From positions 1 through 64,000 of the forward strand of contig NZ_JAJFAX010000008.1 of the NCBI RefSeq assembly GCF_019710475.1: a stretch of 64,000 bases of DNA, in the 5' to 3' direction. Position 1 is the first letter of the stretch, and every line of letters starts with the position of its first letter. Origin of the DNA: Glycomyces sp. TRM65418. Its GTDB lineage: Bacteria > Actinomycetota > Actinomycetes > Mycobacteriales > Micromonosporaceae. A model generated the notes under the pieces. That model ran no database searches. It saw only the letters and a program-made list of their open reading frames with translations, and was not told the origin of the DNA. The position numbers and the translations under genes were made by a program. Below are positions 1-9,739 of this stretch, piece after piece.

Positions 1-1
1 G

Positions 2-46
2 CATAGCCGCGTGGCGGGAGAAGCCGCCGAAGCCGCGCCGACGTGA
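2..46 (+). CDS. C-terminal tail of a gene cut by the left edge
   Basis: Frame 2 is open from the left edge to a TGA at 44-46 and would give 14 residues (HSRVAGEAAEAAPT). A GC-rich hairpin with a UUCG loop follows about 70 bases later, as expected after a gene end. The family cannot be told from so few residues, and the call rests only on the open frame plus the downstream hairpin. Confidence 0.25.
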   Translation, partial: HSRVAGEAAEAAPT

Positions 47-115
47 CCGATGCTCACGCCAGACCGCGGGAGCCGCATGCCAGAACAGGCGCATCGATAG
101 GCTCGCTGGACGGAG

Positions 116-141
116 GGCGGTCCCGCTTCGGCGGGACCGTC
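116..141 (+). terminator. Hairpin with cUUCGg tetraloop
   Basis: A 9-bp perfect stem (118-126 with 131-139), extended by one wobble and one G-C pair, is closed by TTCG between C and G, the very stable UUCG tetraloop. It probably ends transcription coming from the left edge. There is no T-tract, which is usual in high-GC actinobacteria. Confidence 0.55.
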
Positions 142-175
142 CACTCGCCGCTCCCCCACCTAGAACGGCAGGACC

Positions 176-709
176 TTGACCCCCGAGCACCTTCGCGACG
201 CCGCCGGAATCGCGGCCGTCTTCGGCTTCTTCGCCATGTCCTGGTTCGGCTGGGCGCAAGAGAAGCCGCCTGCGCCGTGGCTGCGGCCCTTGCGGGTCGG
301 ATCGATCCTCAGCGGCCTCACCGCCGTCGGCGGCGGCCTCCTGGTCTGGCGGCACTGGTCCGACGGTTCGGTCATCGACGACCGCACCGGCCCGCTCTTC
401 GGCATCGTCGTCGGCGTCGAGTTCGCCGCCGCCGGTCTCGGCTCAGGGCTTCTGGCGTTCCGGAAGCGCACCGACCTGATGTCGGCGTGGATCGCGTTCG
501 TCGTCGGCGTGCACCTCTTCCCCGTCGCGGTCATCCTCGAGATCCCCGCCCTGCATGCGCCCGCCGCGCTGATCACGCTCGCTTCCATCGCCGCCGTGCG
601 GATCGCGCGAACGAAGTCCCTCGCGGTCAGCGCCGTCGTCGGAGCCGCCACCGGACCGATCCTGCTCGTGTCGGCGGCACTGGCGCTCGCCGACGCGTTC
701 ACCCGCTGA
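176..709 (+). CDS. Small polytopic membrane protein, unknown function
   Basis: 177 residues from a TTG start with a weak purine-rich site (CAGGA) just upstream. Five to six hydrophobic stretches are visible, roughly at residues 8-24, 42-60, 75-95, 102-122, 127-145 and 150-172, so it is an integral membrane protein with short loops. I recognise no catalytic motif and no named family. Its 3' end overlaps the convergent esterase gene by 11 bp, which helps confirm that both frames are real. It starts directly after the UUCG hairpin, so it probably has its own promoter. Confidence 0.6.
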   Translation: MTPEHLRDAAGIAAVFGFFAMSWFGWAQEKPPAPWLRPLRVGSILSGLTAVGGGLLVWRHWSDGSVIDDRTGPLFGIVVGVEFAAAGLGSGLLAFRKRTDLMSAWIAFVVGVHLFPVAVILEIPALHAPAALITLASIAAVRIARTKSLAVSAVVGAATGPILLVSAALALADAFTR

Positions 710-1796
710 CGCACAGGACCGCGTCGGCGCTCTCCACGGCGTCGCGGTCGAGCGGCACTCGGCCCTGCTCGTGACTCATGGGTTCCAGGTCCACCATGTC
801 GGCTTCCGCCAGGCTCCAACGGTATTGCCCCGGGGTCGCTGCGGAGTCGGGTGATTCCGGTCCCGTTCCCTCGCTGCGACCCAGCCAGCCGACGATGCAG
901 AGGTACCGGTCCTTCATCAGCGTCGAGACGATCGCGCCGGTGCCGTTCCAGGCGAGGTCCATGCCGGCCATGCTCATGCGGCTCGGGCTCCGTTGCAGGT
1001 GGGCGTTGTGGCCGTGGACCATGGTCGGGCCGCGGCGGGCCTCGATGTCGCGGATGTCCAGGAGCTGCTGCGCCATGAGCGCGTCGCGGACACCGGACAG
1101 GCGGCTCCACCGGTCGCCGTCGCCGATGCGCTCCGCGGCCTGGCGGTGGTAGCGCAGCAGTCCCAGGGCGGTGGCGGCGTGGGCCTTGGCCCGGTCCCAG
1201 GCGTCGCGCGACGTGGCGGCGATCAGGTCGGGGGCGGCGGCGTAGAGCTGCGAGGAGAGGTCGTCGGCGATCACCCGCAGGCGGTCGGCTTCGGCGGTGT
1301 CGCCCGGTGAAGCGGCCGGGTCCATGACCGCTTCGTCGCTCTCCCAGCGGTCGTCGTCCCCGACGAGCGGCGTGAGGTCGATGTCGAGCCCGAGGTAGTC
1401 GCGGACGGTTTCGAGGTAGCGCCGCGGGCTCGGCGCGGTGAACTCGAACGGGCCGTCCGTCCCGTAGAAGGCGAGCCGGTCTTCGGGCGCCTGCCGCTCG
1501 TTGTACTCGCGCATCCACTCGATGAGGCGCCGGTTGGCGTCGAACTCGCCGAAGCCGTGCGTGAAACCGTCGCGCATCACGGCGTCGAGGGTGCCGGTGC
1601 CGTGTTGGACGTAGTCGTTGGCGGCGAGCGCGGCCACGCGGTCGGTCTCGAGCGCGATCGACCGGAAGCCGCGATCGACCAGCTGCGCGAAGAGCTCGTT
1701 CCGGATCCGCCCGAAGGCCGGCTCCCGATGGTCGGGCTCGCCGAGGGCGAGGAGTTCGCAGGAGTCGTTGACGAAGTCGCGAATGTCTTGAGTCAT
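699..1796 (-). CDS. Erythromycin esterase family protein
   Basis: 365 residues. Family hallmarks are visible: LALGEPDHREPAF near the N-terminus (the GE-x-x-H/R-E region that carries the catalytic His and Glu in EreA/EreB-type esterases), SIALETDR, FYGTDGP in mid-protein and VHGHNAHLQRS later. Family members hydrolyse the macrolide lactone or related cyclic esters; many chromosomal actinobacterial members have no proven resistance role, so the substrate is not known here. The ATG at 1796 is preferred because homologues begin near MTQDIRDF; an in-frame ATG at 1808 is possible. It is divergent from a MerR-type regulator across an inverted repeat, which suggests effector-controlled expression. 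Confidence 0.82.
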   Translation of the reverse strand: MTQDIRDFVNDSCELLALGEPDHREPAFGRIRNELFAQLVDRGFRSIALETDRVAALAANDYVQHGTGTLDAVMRDGFTHGFGEFDANRRLIEWMREYNERQAPEDRLAFYGTDGPFEFTAPSPRRYLETVRDYLGLDIDLTPLVGDDDRWESDEAVMDPAASPGDTAEADRLRVIADDLSSQLYAAAPDLIAATSRDAWDRAKAHAATALGLLRYHRQAAERIGDGDRWSRLSGVRDALMAQQLLDIRDIEARRGPTMVHGHNAHLQRSPSRMSMAGMDLAWNGTGAIVSTLMKDRYLCIVGWLGRSEGTGPESPDSAATPGQYRWSLAEADMVDLEPMSHEQGRVPLDRDAVESADAVLCVSG

Positions 1797-1821
1797 GGAC
1801 TCAAACATATCGTTGAAAGAA

Positions 1822-1876
1822 CGGTTGAGACTTCGACGCGATCTGACCTTGTATCAGGGAGGTAAAGTCTCAACCG
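1822..1876. promoter_or_regulatory. 12-bp perfect inverted repeat and promoter in the esterase/merR divergent region
   Basis: CGGTTGAGACTT (1822-1833) is repeated as its exact reverse complement at 1865-1876, with 31 bp between, ending one base before the regulator's ATG. Within it, plus-strand elements TTGAGA (1825-1830) and TTGTAT (1849-1854) are 18 bp apart and could be the -35 and -10 of the regulator gene. A Shine-Dalgarno GGGAGG lies at 1857-1862. The arms overlap promoter and start-codon positions for both genes, so this is the likely operator of the adjacent MerR protein. Confidence 0.6.
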
Positions 1877-2770
1877 ATGATGCAACTCCGTCCTTCGGAT
1901 CTCGCGCGGGAGCACGGCCTGTCGACCCAGGCCGTGCGCAACTACGAGCGCGACGGCTGCCTTCCGCCCGCCGAGCGCACCCGCAGCGGCTACCGGGTCT
2001 ACACCGAGGTCCACGCGGCGGCCCTCCGCGCCTTCCTCGCGCTGGTGCGGGCCTACGGCCACGCCACGGCGGTCGAGGTCATGCACGCGGTCCACGACGA
2101 CGACCTCGACGCCGCGCTGATGATCATCGACCGGGGACACGAACAGCTGCTGCGCGACCGAAGCACGCTGGAATCGGTGCGCGCGGCAGTCGATCGGCTC
2201 ACGGCCGAGACGGCCCCGGGACGAGCGGACGGGACGGGTCCCGTCCCCGACCGGACCGACTCCCGCGCACGCCGAGCCGGCGGGTTCACCGCGAGTCGAG
2301 CCGATCTCCGTGCCGGCCGGGCATCCGAGGCGGGCGCCGATCCCGCGCGAGCCGAGTCCCGCTCGAGCCGCGGGGCGTCCGAGGCCTCAGGCCGATCCGC
2401 CCAGTGGGCCCCTTTCAGCATCGGCGAACTCGCACACCGGCTCAACGTCACTCCGGCCACCCTGCGCAACTGGGAGGACGCGGGCGTCCTCGCACCCGAG
2501 AGGGACCGGGCCGGGTACCGCCGCTTCGACGCCGGTGACGTCCGCGACGCCGAACTCGCCCACCTCCTCAGACGCGGCGGTTACCCCTTGGAGCACATCG
2601 CGACCGTGGTCCGACAGGTGCGAGGGGCGGGCGGCACCGCAGCCCTGTCCCAAGCGCTGGAGGACTGGCGGCGCAGACTCACCCGCCAGGGCCTCGCCAT
2701 GCTCGACGCCGCCGCCGCTCTGAGCCGATATCTGCACGCATCGGAGACGGGCTCGCCCAGGGACCGATGA
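1877..2770 (+). CDS. MerR-family regulator with two MerR DNA-binding domains
   Basis: 297 residues. A first winged-helix MerR domain lies at about residues 4-75 (LAREHGLSTQAVRNYERDG, SGYRVYTE). An Arg/Ala/Gly-rich linker covers about 115-170, and a second complete MerR domain follows at about 178-250 (FSIGELAHRLNVTPATLRNW, AGYRRFDAGDV). Ordinary MerR proteins have one such domain plus a dimerisation helix, so this one could contact a full operator as a monomer. No effector-binding domain or metal-binding cysteines are visible. It is divergent from the esterase and probably regulates it and itself. The start may be 1877 or the next ATG at 1880. Confidence 0.85.
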   Translation: MMQLRPSDLAREHGLSTQAVRNYERDGCLPPAERTRSGYRVYTEVHAAALRAFLALVRAYGHATAVEVMHAVHDDDLDAALMIIDRGHEQLLRDRSTLESVRAAVDRLTAETAPGRADGTGPVPDRTDSRARRAGGFTASRADLRAGRASEAGADPARAESRSSRGASEASGRSAQWAPFSIGELAHRLNVTPATLRNWEDAGVLAPERDRAGYRRFDAGDVRDAELAHLLRRGGYPLEHIATVVRQVRGAGGTAALSQALEDWRRRLTRQGLAMLDAAAALSRYLHASETGSPRDR

Positions 2771-2838
2771 ATTCCGGCTCCGCGTCTCGTCTGCATGAGT
2801 GCGGCCGCCGGGCCGCGAGATCAGCAAGGGAGGCGCGC

Positions 2839-3666
2839 ATGTCGGAGAACGTCGAGCTCGGGGTCGAACACTTCGGCGATCCCGCGGCGCCCCTGGTACT
2901 GCTGGCGGGCGCCCCGACAATGCTCTCCTGGCCCGACCCGCTCTGCCGAGCACTCGCGCGCGGCGGACGTCACGTCGTGCGCTACGACCTGCGCGACGCC
3001 GGCGCCTCGACGACCCTCGACCCCGAAGCGCCCGCGTACACGCTGCGCGACCTCGCCGCCGACGCCGCCACGCTCGCCCGCGAACTCGACGACCGGCCGG
3101 CGCACCTGGCGGGCATCGGCGTCAGCGGCATGGTCGCCCAGGTCGCCGCGCTCGACCACCCCGAGGCGTTCTCGGCCCTCACCCTCGTCGGGACACGGCC
3201 CGTCGCACCGGGCCCGGTCGACGACGACCTGCCCGACCACGATGCCGCGACGATGCGACGACGGTTCGCGCTCCCCCAGCCCGACTGGTCCGACCGCGCC
3301 GCCGTAGCCGACTTCGCCGCCGCCGGCGCGGCGATCCTCGGCGACGACCCCGCCGAGGCGCACGCCAGGGCCGAACGCGTCTTCGACCGCGCCCCCGGCA
3401 CCGAGACCGCGATCCAGACGGCCAACCAGATGGGCATGGTCTTCGCCAGGCTCGACTGCAAGCCGCGCTGGCGCGAACGCCTCCCCGAACTCGCGATGCC
3501 GACACTCGTGGTGCACGGCCGGCGCGACCGGTTCTTCCCGGTCGGCAACGGCGAAGCGCTCGCACGCGAGATCCCCGACGCTCGCCTGCTCGTGCTCGAA
3601 CACGCCGCGACCGCCCTCCCCGAGGCCGCCGCCGACGACGTCGCCGCCGCGATGCTCGCCCTGTAG
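2839..3666 (+). CDS. Alpha/beta hydrolase fold protein (possibly inactive)
   Basis: 275 residues from an ATG preceded by AAGGGAGG (2826-2833). The fold is clear: strand-turn LVLLAGAP, RYDLRDAGAS, the nucleophile elbow GIGVSGMVAQ, and the acid strand LVVHGRRDRFFP. It resembles the RdmC/aclacinomycin methylesterase-like branch. Where relatives carry GMGHALP with the catalytic His, this protein reads HAATALP, so His appears replaced by Thr, and the nucleophile motif is GVSGM rather than GxSxG. Either His has shifted four residues or catalysis is lost. It follows the MerR gene by 68 bp on the same strand and may be co-transcribed with it. Confidence 0.75.
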   Translation: MSENVELGVEHFGDPAAPLVLLAGAPTMLSWPDPLCRALARGGRHVVRYDLRDAGASTTLDPEAPAYTLRDLAADAATLARELDDRPAHLAGIGVSGMVAQVAALDHPEAFSALTLVGTRPVAPGPVDDDLPDHDAATMRRRFALPQPDWSDRAAVADFAAAGAAILGDDPAEAHARAERVFDRAPGTETAIQTANQMGMVFARLDCKPRWRERLPELAMPTLVVHGRRDRFFPVGNGEALAREIPDARLLVLEHAATALPEAAADDVAAAMLAL

Positions 3667-3772
3667 GCCGTCGACGCGAGGAGTTCGGCCGCGGCGCCGA
3701 CGCCGGACGGCGATCGACCGTCGAGCGGCACGGCATCCGCCCGGATCCCGCCGGTCCTCCTCGGCGAGCGGG

Positions 3773-4799
3773 CTATTTCACGGCGTGGGTCACGTCCCTT
3801 TCCTCGGCGTAGAAGCAGGCTGTCGGGTGATTGCCGTCGTCGCCCGCCGCGAGGGTGGGGACCTCCTCGGCGCAACGGTCGGTGGCCTTCCAGCAGCGGG
3901 TCCGGAAGCGGCAGCCCGACGGCGGGTTGATCGGGGACGGGACGTCGCCGTGCAGCACGATCTCCTCGCGGTGGCCGCGCAGTTCCGGGTCCGGCACGGG
4001 GACCGCCGACAGGAGGGCCTGCGTGTACGGGTGCCTCGGGTGGTCGTAGATCTCCGGACCGGTGCCGTGCTCGACCACCTTGCCCAGGTACATGACCGCG
4101 ACCTCGTCGGCGATGTGGCGCACCACCGAGAGGTCGTGCGCGATGAAGACGTACGCGAGCCCCAGCTCGTCCTGGAGTTGTTTCAGCAGGTTGATGACCT
4201 GGCCCTGGATCGAGACGTCCAGCGCGCTCACCGGCTCGTCGCACACGAGGACTTTCGGACGCAGCGCGAGCGCGCGGGCGATCCCGATGCGCTGGCGCTG
4301 GCCCCCGGAGAACTGGTGCGGGTAGCGGTTGACGTGATCGGGGCTGAGGCCGACCATGTCCAGGAGTTCCTTGACCTCGTTGGCGCGCTTGGCTTTGGGA
4401 ACGACGTCCGGGTGGATCTCGAAGGGCTCGCCCACGATGTCGCCCACGGTGAGTCGCGGGTTCAGGGAGGTGTACGGGTCTTGGAAGACGAGTTGGACGT
4501 CTCGCCGGAAGGGACGGATCTTCCTGGCGGAGAGGTCGCCGATCTCCTTGCCGAGGACCTTGATGGAGCCGGAGGTGGGGGTCTCGAGCCCCACGAGGAG
4601 CTTCGCGAGCGTGGACTTGCCGCAACCGGACTCGCCCACGACGCCGAGGGTGCTGCCCGGGCGGAGCTTCAGGTCGACGCCGTCGACCGCCTGGACGTGG
4701 CCGACGGTGCGTTTGACGACGATGCCGCGATGGATCGGGAAGTGCTTCACCAGGTCCTTCGCCTCCAGGGCCGGTTCGGCGGCGTCCCCTCGGCCCAGT

Positions 4800-4810
<11 letters not shown>
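3773..4810 (-). CDS. oppF: Oligopeptide/dipeptide ABC importer, ATPase subunit OppF
   Basis: 345 residues. ABC ATPase with Walker A GESGCGKST (about 59-67), Q-loop FQDPYTSLNPR, signature FSGGQRQR, Walker B VLVCDEP and switch His in AHDLS. The C-terminal oligo_HPY extension is present, ending in the cysteine-rich PSGCRFRTRCWKA segment that binds an Fe-S cluster in some family members. It is the last gene of the operon oppA-B-C-D-F, and its start overlaps the end of oppD by 11 bp. It powers peptide uptake at the inner face of the membrane together with OppD. Confidence 0.93.
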
Positions 4811-5825
<1,015 letters not shown>

Positions 5826-5842
5826 GGTCTCTGCCAACGGTC

Positions 5843-6763
5843 TCACCTCAGTTTCGGGTCGAGGGCGTCGCGCAGGGCGTCCCCGAAGGTCGCGAACGCG
5901 AACACGGTCAGGATGAGCAGGCCCAGGGGCCAGGCGAACAGGTAGACGTAGCCGCCGCCGGCCCATTCGGTGCCGTCGGAGAGCAGCACGCCCCAGCTGG
6001 TGGCGGGCGGTTGGACGCCGATGCCGAGGACGGCGAGGGCGGCCTCGGTGACGATGATGCCCCCGATGGTGGTGGGCACGACGGCCGTGACCGGGACGAT
6101 CGCGTTCGGCAGGATGTGCTTGAACATGATCCGCCGGTCGCTCGCGCCGAGGCATTTGGCGGCGACCACGTAGTCGAGGTTCTTGGTTTCGAGGGTGGCC
6201 GCCCGGGTGTACCGGCAGAACTCCATCCAGCCGAACAGGGCGAGGGCGAGCGCCGGGGCGGCGATGGTGTCGAAGAGGTTGTCGGCGGAGACGCGTCCGC
6301 GGAACAGGCTCAGGATGAGGATGGCGCCCATGAGCATCGGGATGACGATGAAGACGTCGAGCGACCGGGAGATGAGCGTGTCGAGCCAGCCGCCGTAGTA
6401 GCCCGCGTAGATGCCGAGCACGAGGCCGACCGCGACCGAGGCGACGATGACGGTGAGCGCCAAGACGATCGTGGGTCGGGTGCCGTGGACGAGGGTGGCG
6501 GCGAAGTCGCAGCCGAACGCGTCCGTCCCGAGCGGATGCTCGCCGGTGAACCAGGTGTCGGGCCTGAGCCGCGCGTCGCGGCCGGCGCACGCGGTGGGGC
6601 TCTTGTCGGTGAACAGGCCCGGGAAGGCGGCCATCGTGAACACCAGGAGGAGCACGAGGCTGGCGATGATGACGTCCGGGCGCCGGCGCATGGTGCGGAA
6701 CGCGTCGGACCAGAGGGAGGCCTGCCGTTCGGTGGTCGGCACTGGCGCGGTGAGCTCACTCAT
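5843..6763 (-). CDS. oppC: Oligopeptide/dipeptide ABC importer, permease OppC
   Basis: 306 residues with an N-terminal OppC_N segment (first membrane helix around 33-50), an extracytoplasmic loop with HPLGTDAFGCD, then the BPD_transp_1 core with about five helices. The EAA-loop sequence GASDRRIMFKHILPNAI docks on the ATPases. It forms the membrane channel with OppB, which it overlaps by 8 bp, so translation is probably coupled. Confidence 0.92.
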   Translation of the reverse strand: MSELTAPVPTTERQASLWSDAFRTMRRRPDVIIASLVLLLVFTMAAFPGLFTDKSPTACAGRDARLRPDTWFTGEHPLGTDAFGCDFAATLVHGTRPTIVLALTVIVASVAVGLVLGIYAGYYGGWLDTLISRSLDVFIVIPMLMGAILILSLFRGRVSADNLFDTIAAPALALALFGWMEFCRYTRAATLETKNLDYVVAAKCLGASDRRIMFKHILPNAIVPVTAVVPTTIGGIIVTEAALAVLGIGVQPPATSWGVLLSDGTEWAGGGYVYLFAWPLGLLILTVFAFATFGDALRDALDPKLR

Positions 6764-7766
6764 AGCGGATCCTCGGGTCGAGTGCGGCGTAGAGGAGGTC
6801 GACGACGAGGCTGACGACGACCACCACGAAGGCCGAGACGGTGAGCCCGACGATCACCAGGTTGCCCTCCTGGCGCTGCACCGCCTGGAAGATCATGCGG
6901 CCCATGCCCGGGATGCCCATCACGCCCTCGGTGAGCACGGCCCCGGAGAGCATGAAGGCGAACAGGAAGCCGATGCCGGTGATGATCGGGATCATCGAGT
7001 TGCGGATGACGTGCACGACGGTGATGCGCAAGGGCTTGAGGCCCTTGGCCTTCGCGGTGCGCACGAAGTCGGACCCGAGGTTCTCCAGCTGCGCCGCGCG
7101 GATGAGGCGGGTCATGGTGGCGAGGCCGACGGTGCCGACGATGATGCCCGGGACGATGATCGTCGTCCACGGGTAGTCGGGGTTGTAGCTGGGTCTGAAC
7201 ACCTGGCCCATGAACGACTCGGTGCCCCAGATGTCCCTGGCCCACCGGGTGAGCGGCACGGCCACGATGTACACGTACGTGAGCAGGATGAGGAACACGG
7301 GGATCGAGTCGGCGAGGATCGTCGTGCCGCGCACGGTGTGGTCGATGAACCTGCCGCGGTGGCGGGCCGCCCACGTGCCGAGCACCATCGACACGGCCAC
7401 CAGGGTGATGACCGAGAAGGCGAAGAGCCGCAGCGTGTTCGGGATGTAGATCGACAGGAGCTCGGCGACGTCCCGGTTCCCGTTGAGGGTCGTGCCGAGG
7501 TCGCCTCGGACGAAATTCTGGAGGCGGTCGACGAACGGCGCCAGGCAGGGGTCGCCGGTGCGCTCGTAGCAGGGGTTGTCGAGCCCGTAGAGGCGCTCGA
7601 CCTGCGCCAGCATGGCCGGGTCGGGGGTGCGGTCGCCGCCGAAGAACAGGAGCGCGGGGTTGCCGCGGACCTGGACGGACAGGGCCATCAGGTAGTGCAG
7701 CAGGAACAGCACGATCCCGAGGGTCAGCAGGGCCTGGAGGAGGCGTCGGATGACGTAGCGTCCCAT
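6756..7766 (-). CDS. oppB: Oligopeptide/dipeptide ABC importer, permease OppB
   Basis: 336 residues. N-terminal helix (YVIRRLLQALLTLGIVLFLL), a large outer loop carrying two Cys (NPCYERTGDPCLAPF), then the transmembrane permease core with the EAA-type motif AKGLKPLRITVVHVIRNS. Members of the DppB/OppB family pair with OppC. It sits between oppA and oppC; a strong stem-loop lies just upstream, between it and oppA. Confidence 0.92.
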   Translation of the reverse strand: MGRYVIRRLLQALLTLGIVLFLLHYLMALSVQVRGNPALLFFGGDRTPDPAMLAQVERLYGLDNPCYERTGDPCLAPFVDRLQNFVRGDLGTTLNGNRDVAELLSIYIPNTLRLFAFSVITLVAVSMVLGTWAARHRGRFIDHTVRGTTILADSIPVFLILLTYVYIVAVPLTRWARDIWGTESFMGQVFRPSYNPDYPWTTIIVPGIIVGTVGLATMTRLIRAAQLENLGSDFVRTAKAKGLKPLRITVVHVIRNSMIPIITGIGFLFAFMLSGAVLTEGVMGIPGMGRMIFQAVQRQEGNLVIVGLTVSAFVVVVVSLVVDLLYAALDPRIRYE

Positions 7767-7785
7767 GGTGGTTCCAGTTCTCGAG

Positions 7786-7835
7786 CCCGGGCGGGCCCTG
7801 CCGCGGCGCGCGCCGCGGCGGGGTGTCCGCCCGGG
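7786..7835 (-). other. Large stem-loop between oppA and oppB
   Basis: CCCGGGCGG (7786-7794) pairs with CCGCCCGGG (7827-7835), and the loop contains a second perfect hairpin, 7801-7818 (CCGCGGCG/CGCCGCGG). Structures in this position, just after a binding-protein gene, commonly act as partial terminators or 3' mRNA stabilisers. They keep the binding protein in excess over the membrane parts. Confidence 0.65.
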
Positions 7836-7853
7836 ATTCCTCGGTTGTGGGTG

Positions 7854-9524
7854 CTACTCGGTGATGACGACGTCGCGCAGTTCGCAGTCGCCGCGCGGAC
7901 CGGCGTAGATCGGGTGGACCTGCACGTTGTCGAGGCGATCGGTGTAGAAGAAGTTGTAGTTCTGCCCGAACACCGGGACGCTCGGCATGTCCTCGGCGAG
8001 GATCATCTCCGCCTCGGCGTAGAGCGCGACCGCCTCGTCGAGGCTCGCCGCGGCACCGGCCTCGGCGATCTTCGCGTCGTACTCGGCGTTCTCCCAGCCC
8101 TGGTCGTTCGTGGCGGCGCCGCCGCCGTAGATCGGCTCCAGGTAGTTCTCGTTGAGGTTGTAGTCGGGGCCCCAGCCGGAGCGGAACGGCCCGTCGAGCT
8201 GGTGGTTCTCGCGGGCGGTCAGGAACTCGGTCCACTCCATCGGCACCAGTTCGTACTCGATGCCGAGCGACTCGGAGATGGAGTCGCCGATCGCGCGGAA
8301 GATGTCGAGGTTGTCGGCCGAGTCGTTGACCCAGATCCTGAGCCGCTCGCCCTCGGGCCAACCGCCGGCCTCCGCGAGGAGCGCCTGCGCCGCTTCGGGG
8401 TCGTGGGTGCAGTACTGGCCGCACGAGTTCGTGCCGCCGCCGAGGATGGACTCGGGCACCCATTCGTCGAGCGGCGTGAAGCGCTCGGGTCCGACGACGT
8501 TGCGCACCCCTTCGCGGTCGATCGCCATCGAGATGGCGCGGCGCAGTCTGACGTCCTGGTACTGCTCGTCGTACAGCGGGAACGCGAGCATCAGGATGCT
8601 GGGGTCCGGCTGCTGGATGACGCGTTCGTTCAGCTCCTCATTGTTCATGGCGGACTCGTAATCGGCCGCCGAGGGGCTGCAGATGTCGATGTCGCCGGTC
8701 TGGAAGTCGGCCCAGCAGTCGTTGCCTTCGAGGTAGACGTGCCAGTCGACGCCGTCGATCTGGGGCTTCTTCTCGCCCGGGTAGTCGGCCCAGGTGACCA
8801 TCGAGCCGCCGTTCTGGATGTCGTACTCCTCTTCGAACATGAAGGGGCCGTTGCCGATCGGCTTGCGCTCGCAGGCCTCGACGTCCGCCAGGCACTCCTC
8901 GGCGACGGGGTAGAACGCCTCGTAGCCGAGCATCGTCGGGAAGCCGATGAACGGCGCGGTGAGCTTCACCTCGAGGGTGAGGTCGTCGATCGCGGTCACG
9001 CCGGAGAGGTGGGTGACCTCGACGGGCGCGTACTCCGGGACCTCCGGGTCGGCCCACTGGTCCTCGGGCAGCGGGTCGGGGTTCATCTCCGCGTAGCCCT
9101 CGAAGGTGCCGAAGAAGTAGTTCAGCGGCAGCACGTTGGGCGCGTACGCGGTCCGGTCCCAGGAGCGGATGAACGCGTCGGCGTTCACCGGTTCGCCGTT
9201 GTGGAAGGTCAGCCCGTCCTTGATCTTGATCGTCCACGTCTGGTTGTCGGACGAGGTGATCTCCTCGGCGACGAGGTTCTGCGGCTCGCCGGAGTCGATG
9301 TCGTAGTAGACCAGGCCGTCGTAGACGTTCTTGATGATCCGGTAGCCCTCGGATTCGCCGGAGCCGCCGGGAATGAGGCTGCGGACCTCCCCGATCTGCA
9401 TGTTGATGACGGCGTCGCCCCCGCCCTCACCGTCGACGTCGCCTTCGTCGCCGGCGCAGGCCGCCGCGGACACCGTCAGTCCGGCGGCGGCGACTGCGGC
9501 CACTGTCATTCGCATTCGTCTCAC
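7854..9524 (-). CDS. oppA: Oligopeptide ABC importer, substrate-binding lipoprotein OppA
   Basis: 556 residues, SBP_bac_5 family. The GTG start at 9524 has a good GGAG six bases upstream. The signal peptide ends in a lipobox (SAAACAGD), so the mature protein should be lipid-anchored on the outer face of the membrane. Family features include the NVYDGLVYYD region, LTFHNGEPVNADAFIRSWDR and the C-terminal lobe. Several Cys pairs (VAEECLADVEACER, NDCWADF with DICSPS, NSCGQYC) suggest disulfides. It binds peptides or a similar ligand; the exact substrate is unknown. First gene of the opp operon. Confidence 0.92.
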   Translation of the reverse strand: MRRMRMTVAAVAAAGLTVSAAACAGDEGDVDGEGGGDAVINMQIGEVRSLIPGGSGESEGYRIIKNVYDGLVYYDIDSGEPQNLVAEEITSSDNQTWTIKIKDGLTFHNGEPVNADAFIRSWDRTAYAPNVLPLNYFFGTFEGYAEMNPDPLPEDQWADPEVPEYAPVEVTHLSGVTAIDDLTLEVKLTAPFIGFPTMLGYEAFYPVAEECLADVEACERKPIGNGPFMFEEEYDIQNGGSMVTWADYPGEKKPQIDGVDWHVYLEGNDCWADFQTGDIDICSPSAADYESAMNNEELNERVIQQPDPSILMLAFPLYDEQYQDVRLRRAISMAIDREGVRNVVGPERFTPLDEWVPESILGGGTNSCGQYCTHDPEAAQALLAEAGGWPEGERLRIWVNDSADNLDIFRAIGDSISESLGIEYELVPMEWTEFLTARENHQLDGPFRSGWGPDYNLNENYLEPIYGGGAATNDQGWENAEYDAKIAEAGAAASLDEAVALYAEAEMILAEDMPSVPVFGQNYNFFYTDRLDNVQVHPIYAGPRGDCELRDVVITE

Positions 9525-9739
9525 TGGGCGCTCCAGGATGTGAGTGGGTCGTGGGATAACTCACACCATGTCGCACAACACCACCAAAAGATAGGGTGCG
9601 TTGTGGAATCGTTACCTGGAGGTCGGCAAGCGGAGACCTTGTGCCGCAAGCAGTTCGTCCGTAATGCCTGCGGAATCCCAATTAACGGGACGCATGGTTC
9701 CCATGTGGGCCGAGAGGCGAGACGGGTTCGCGTGTGGAC

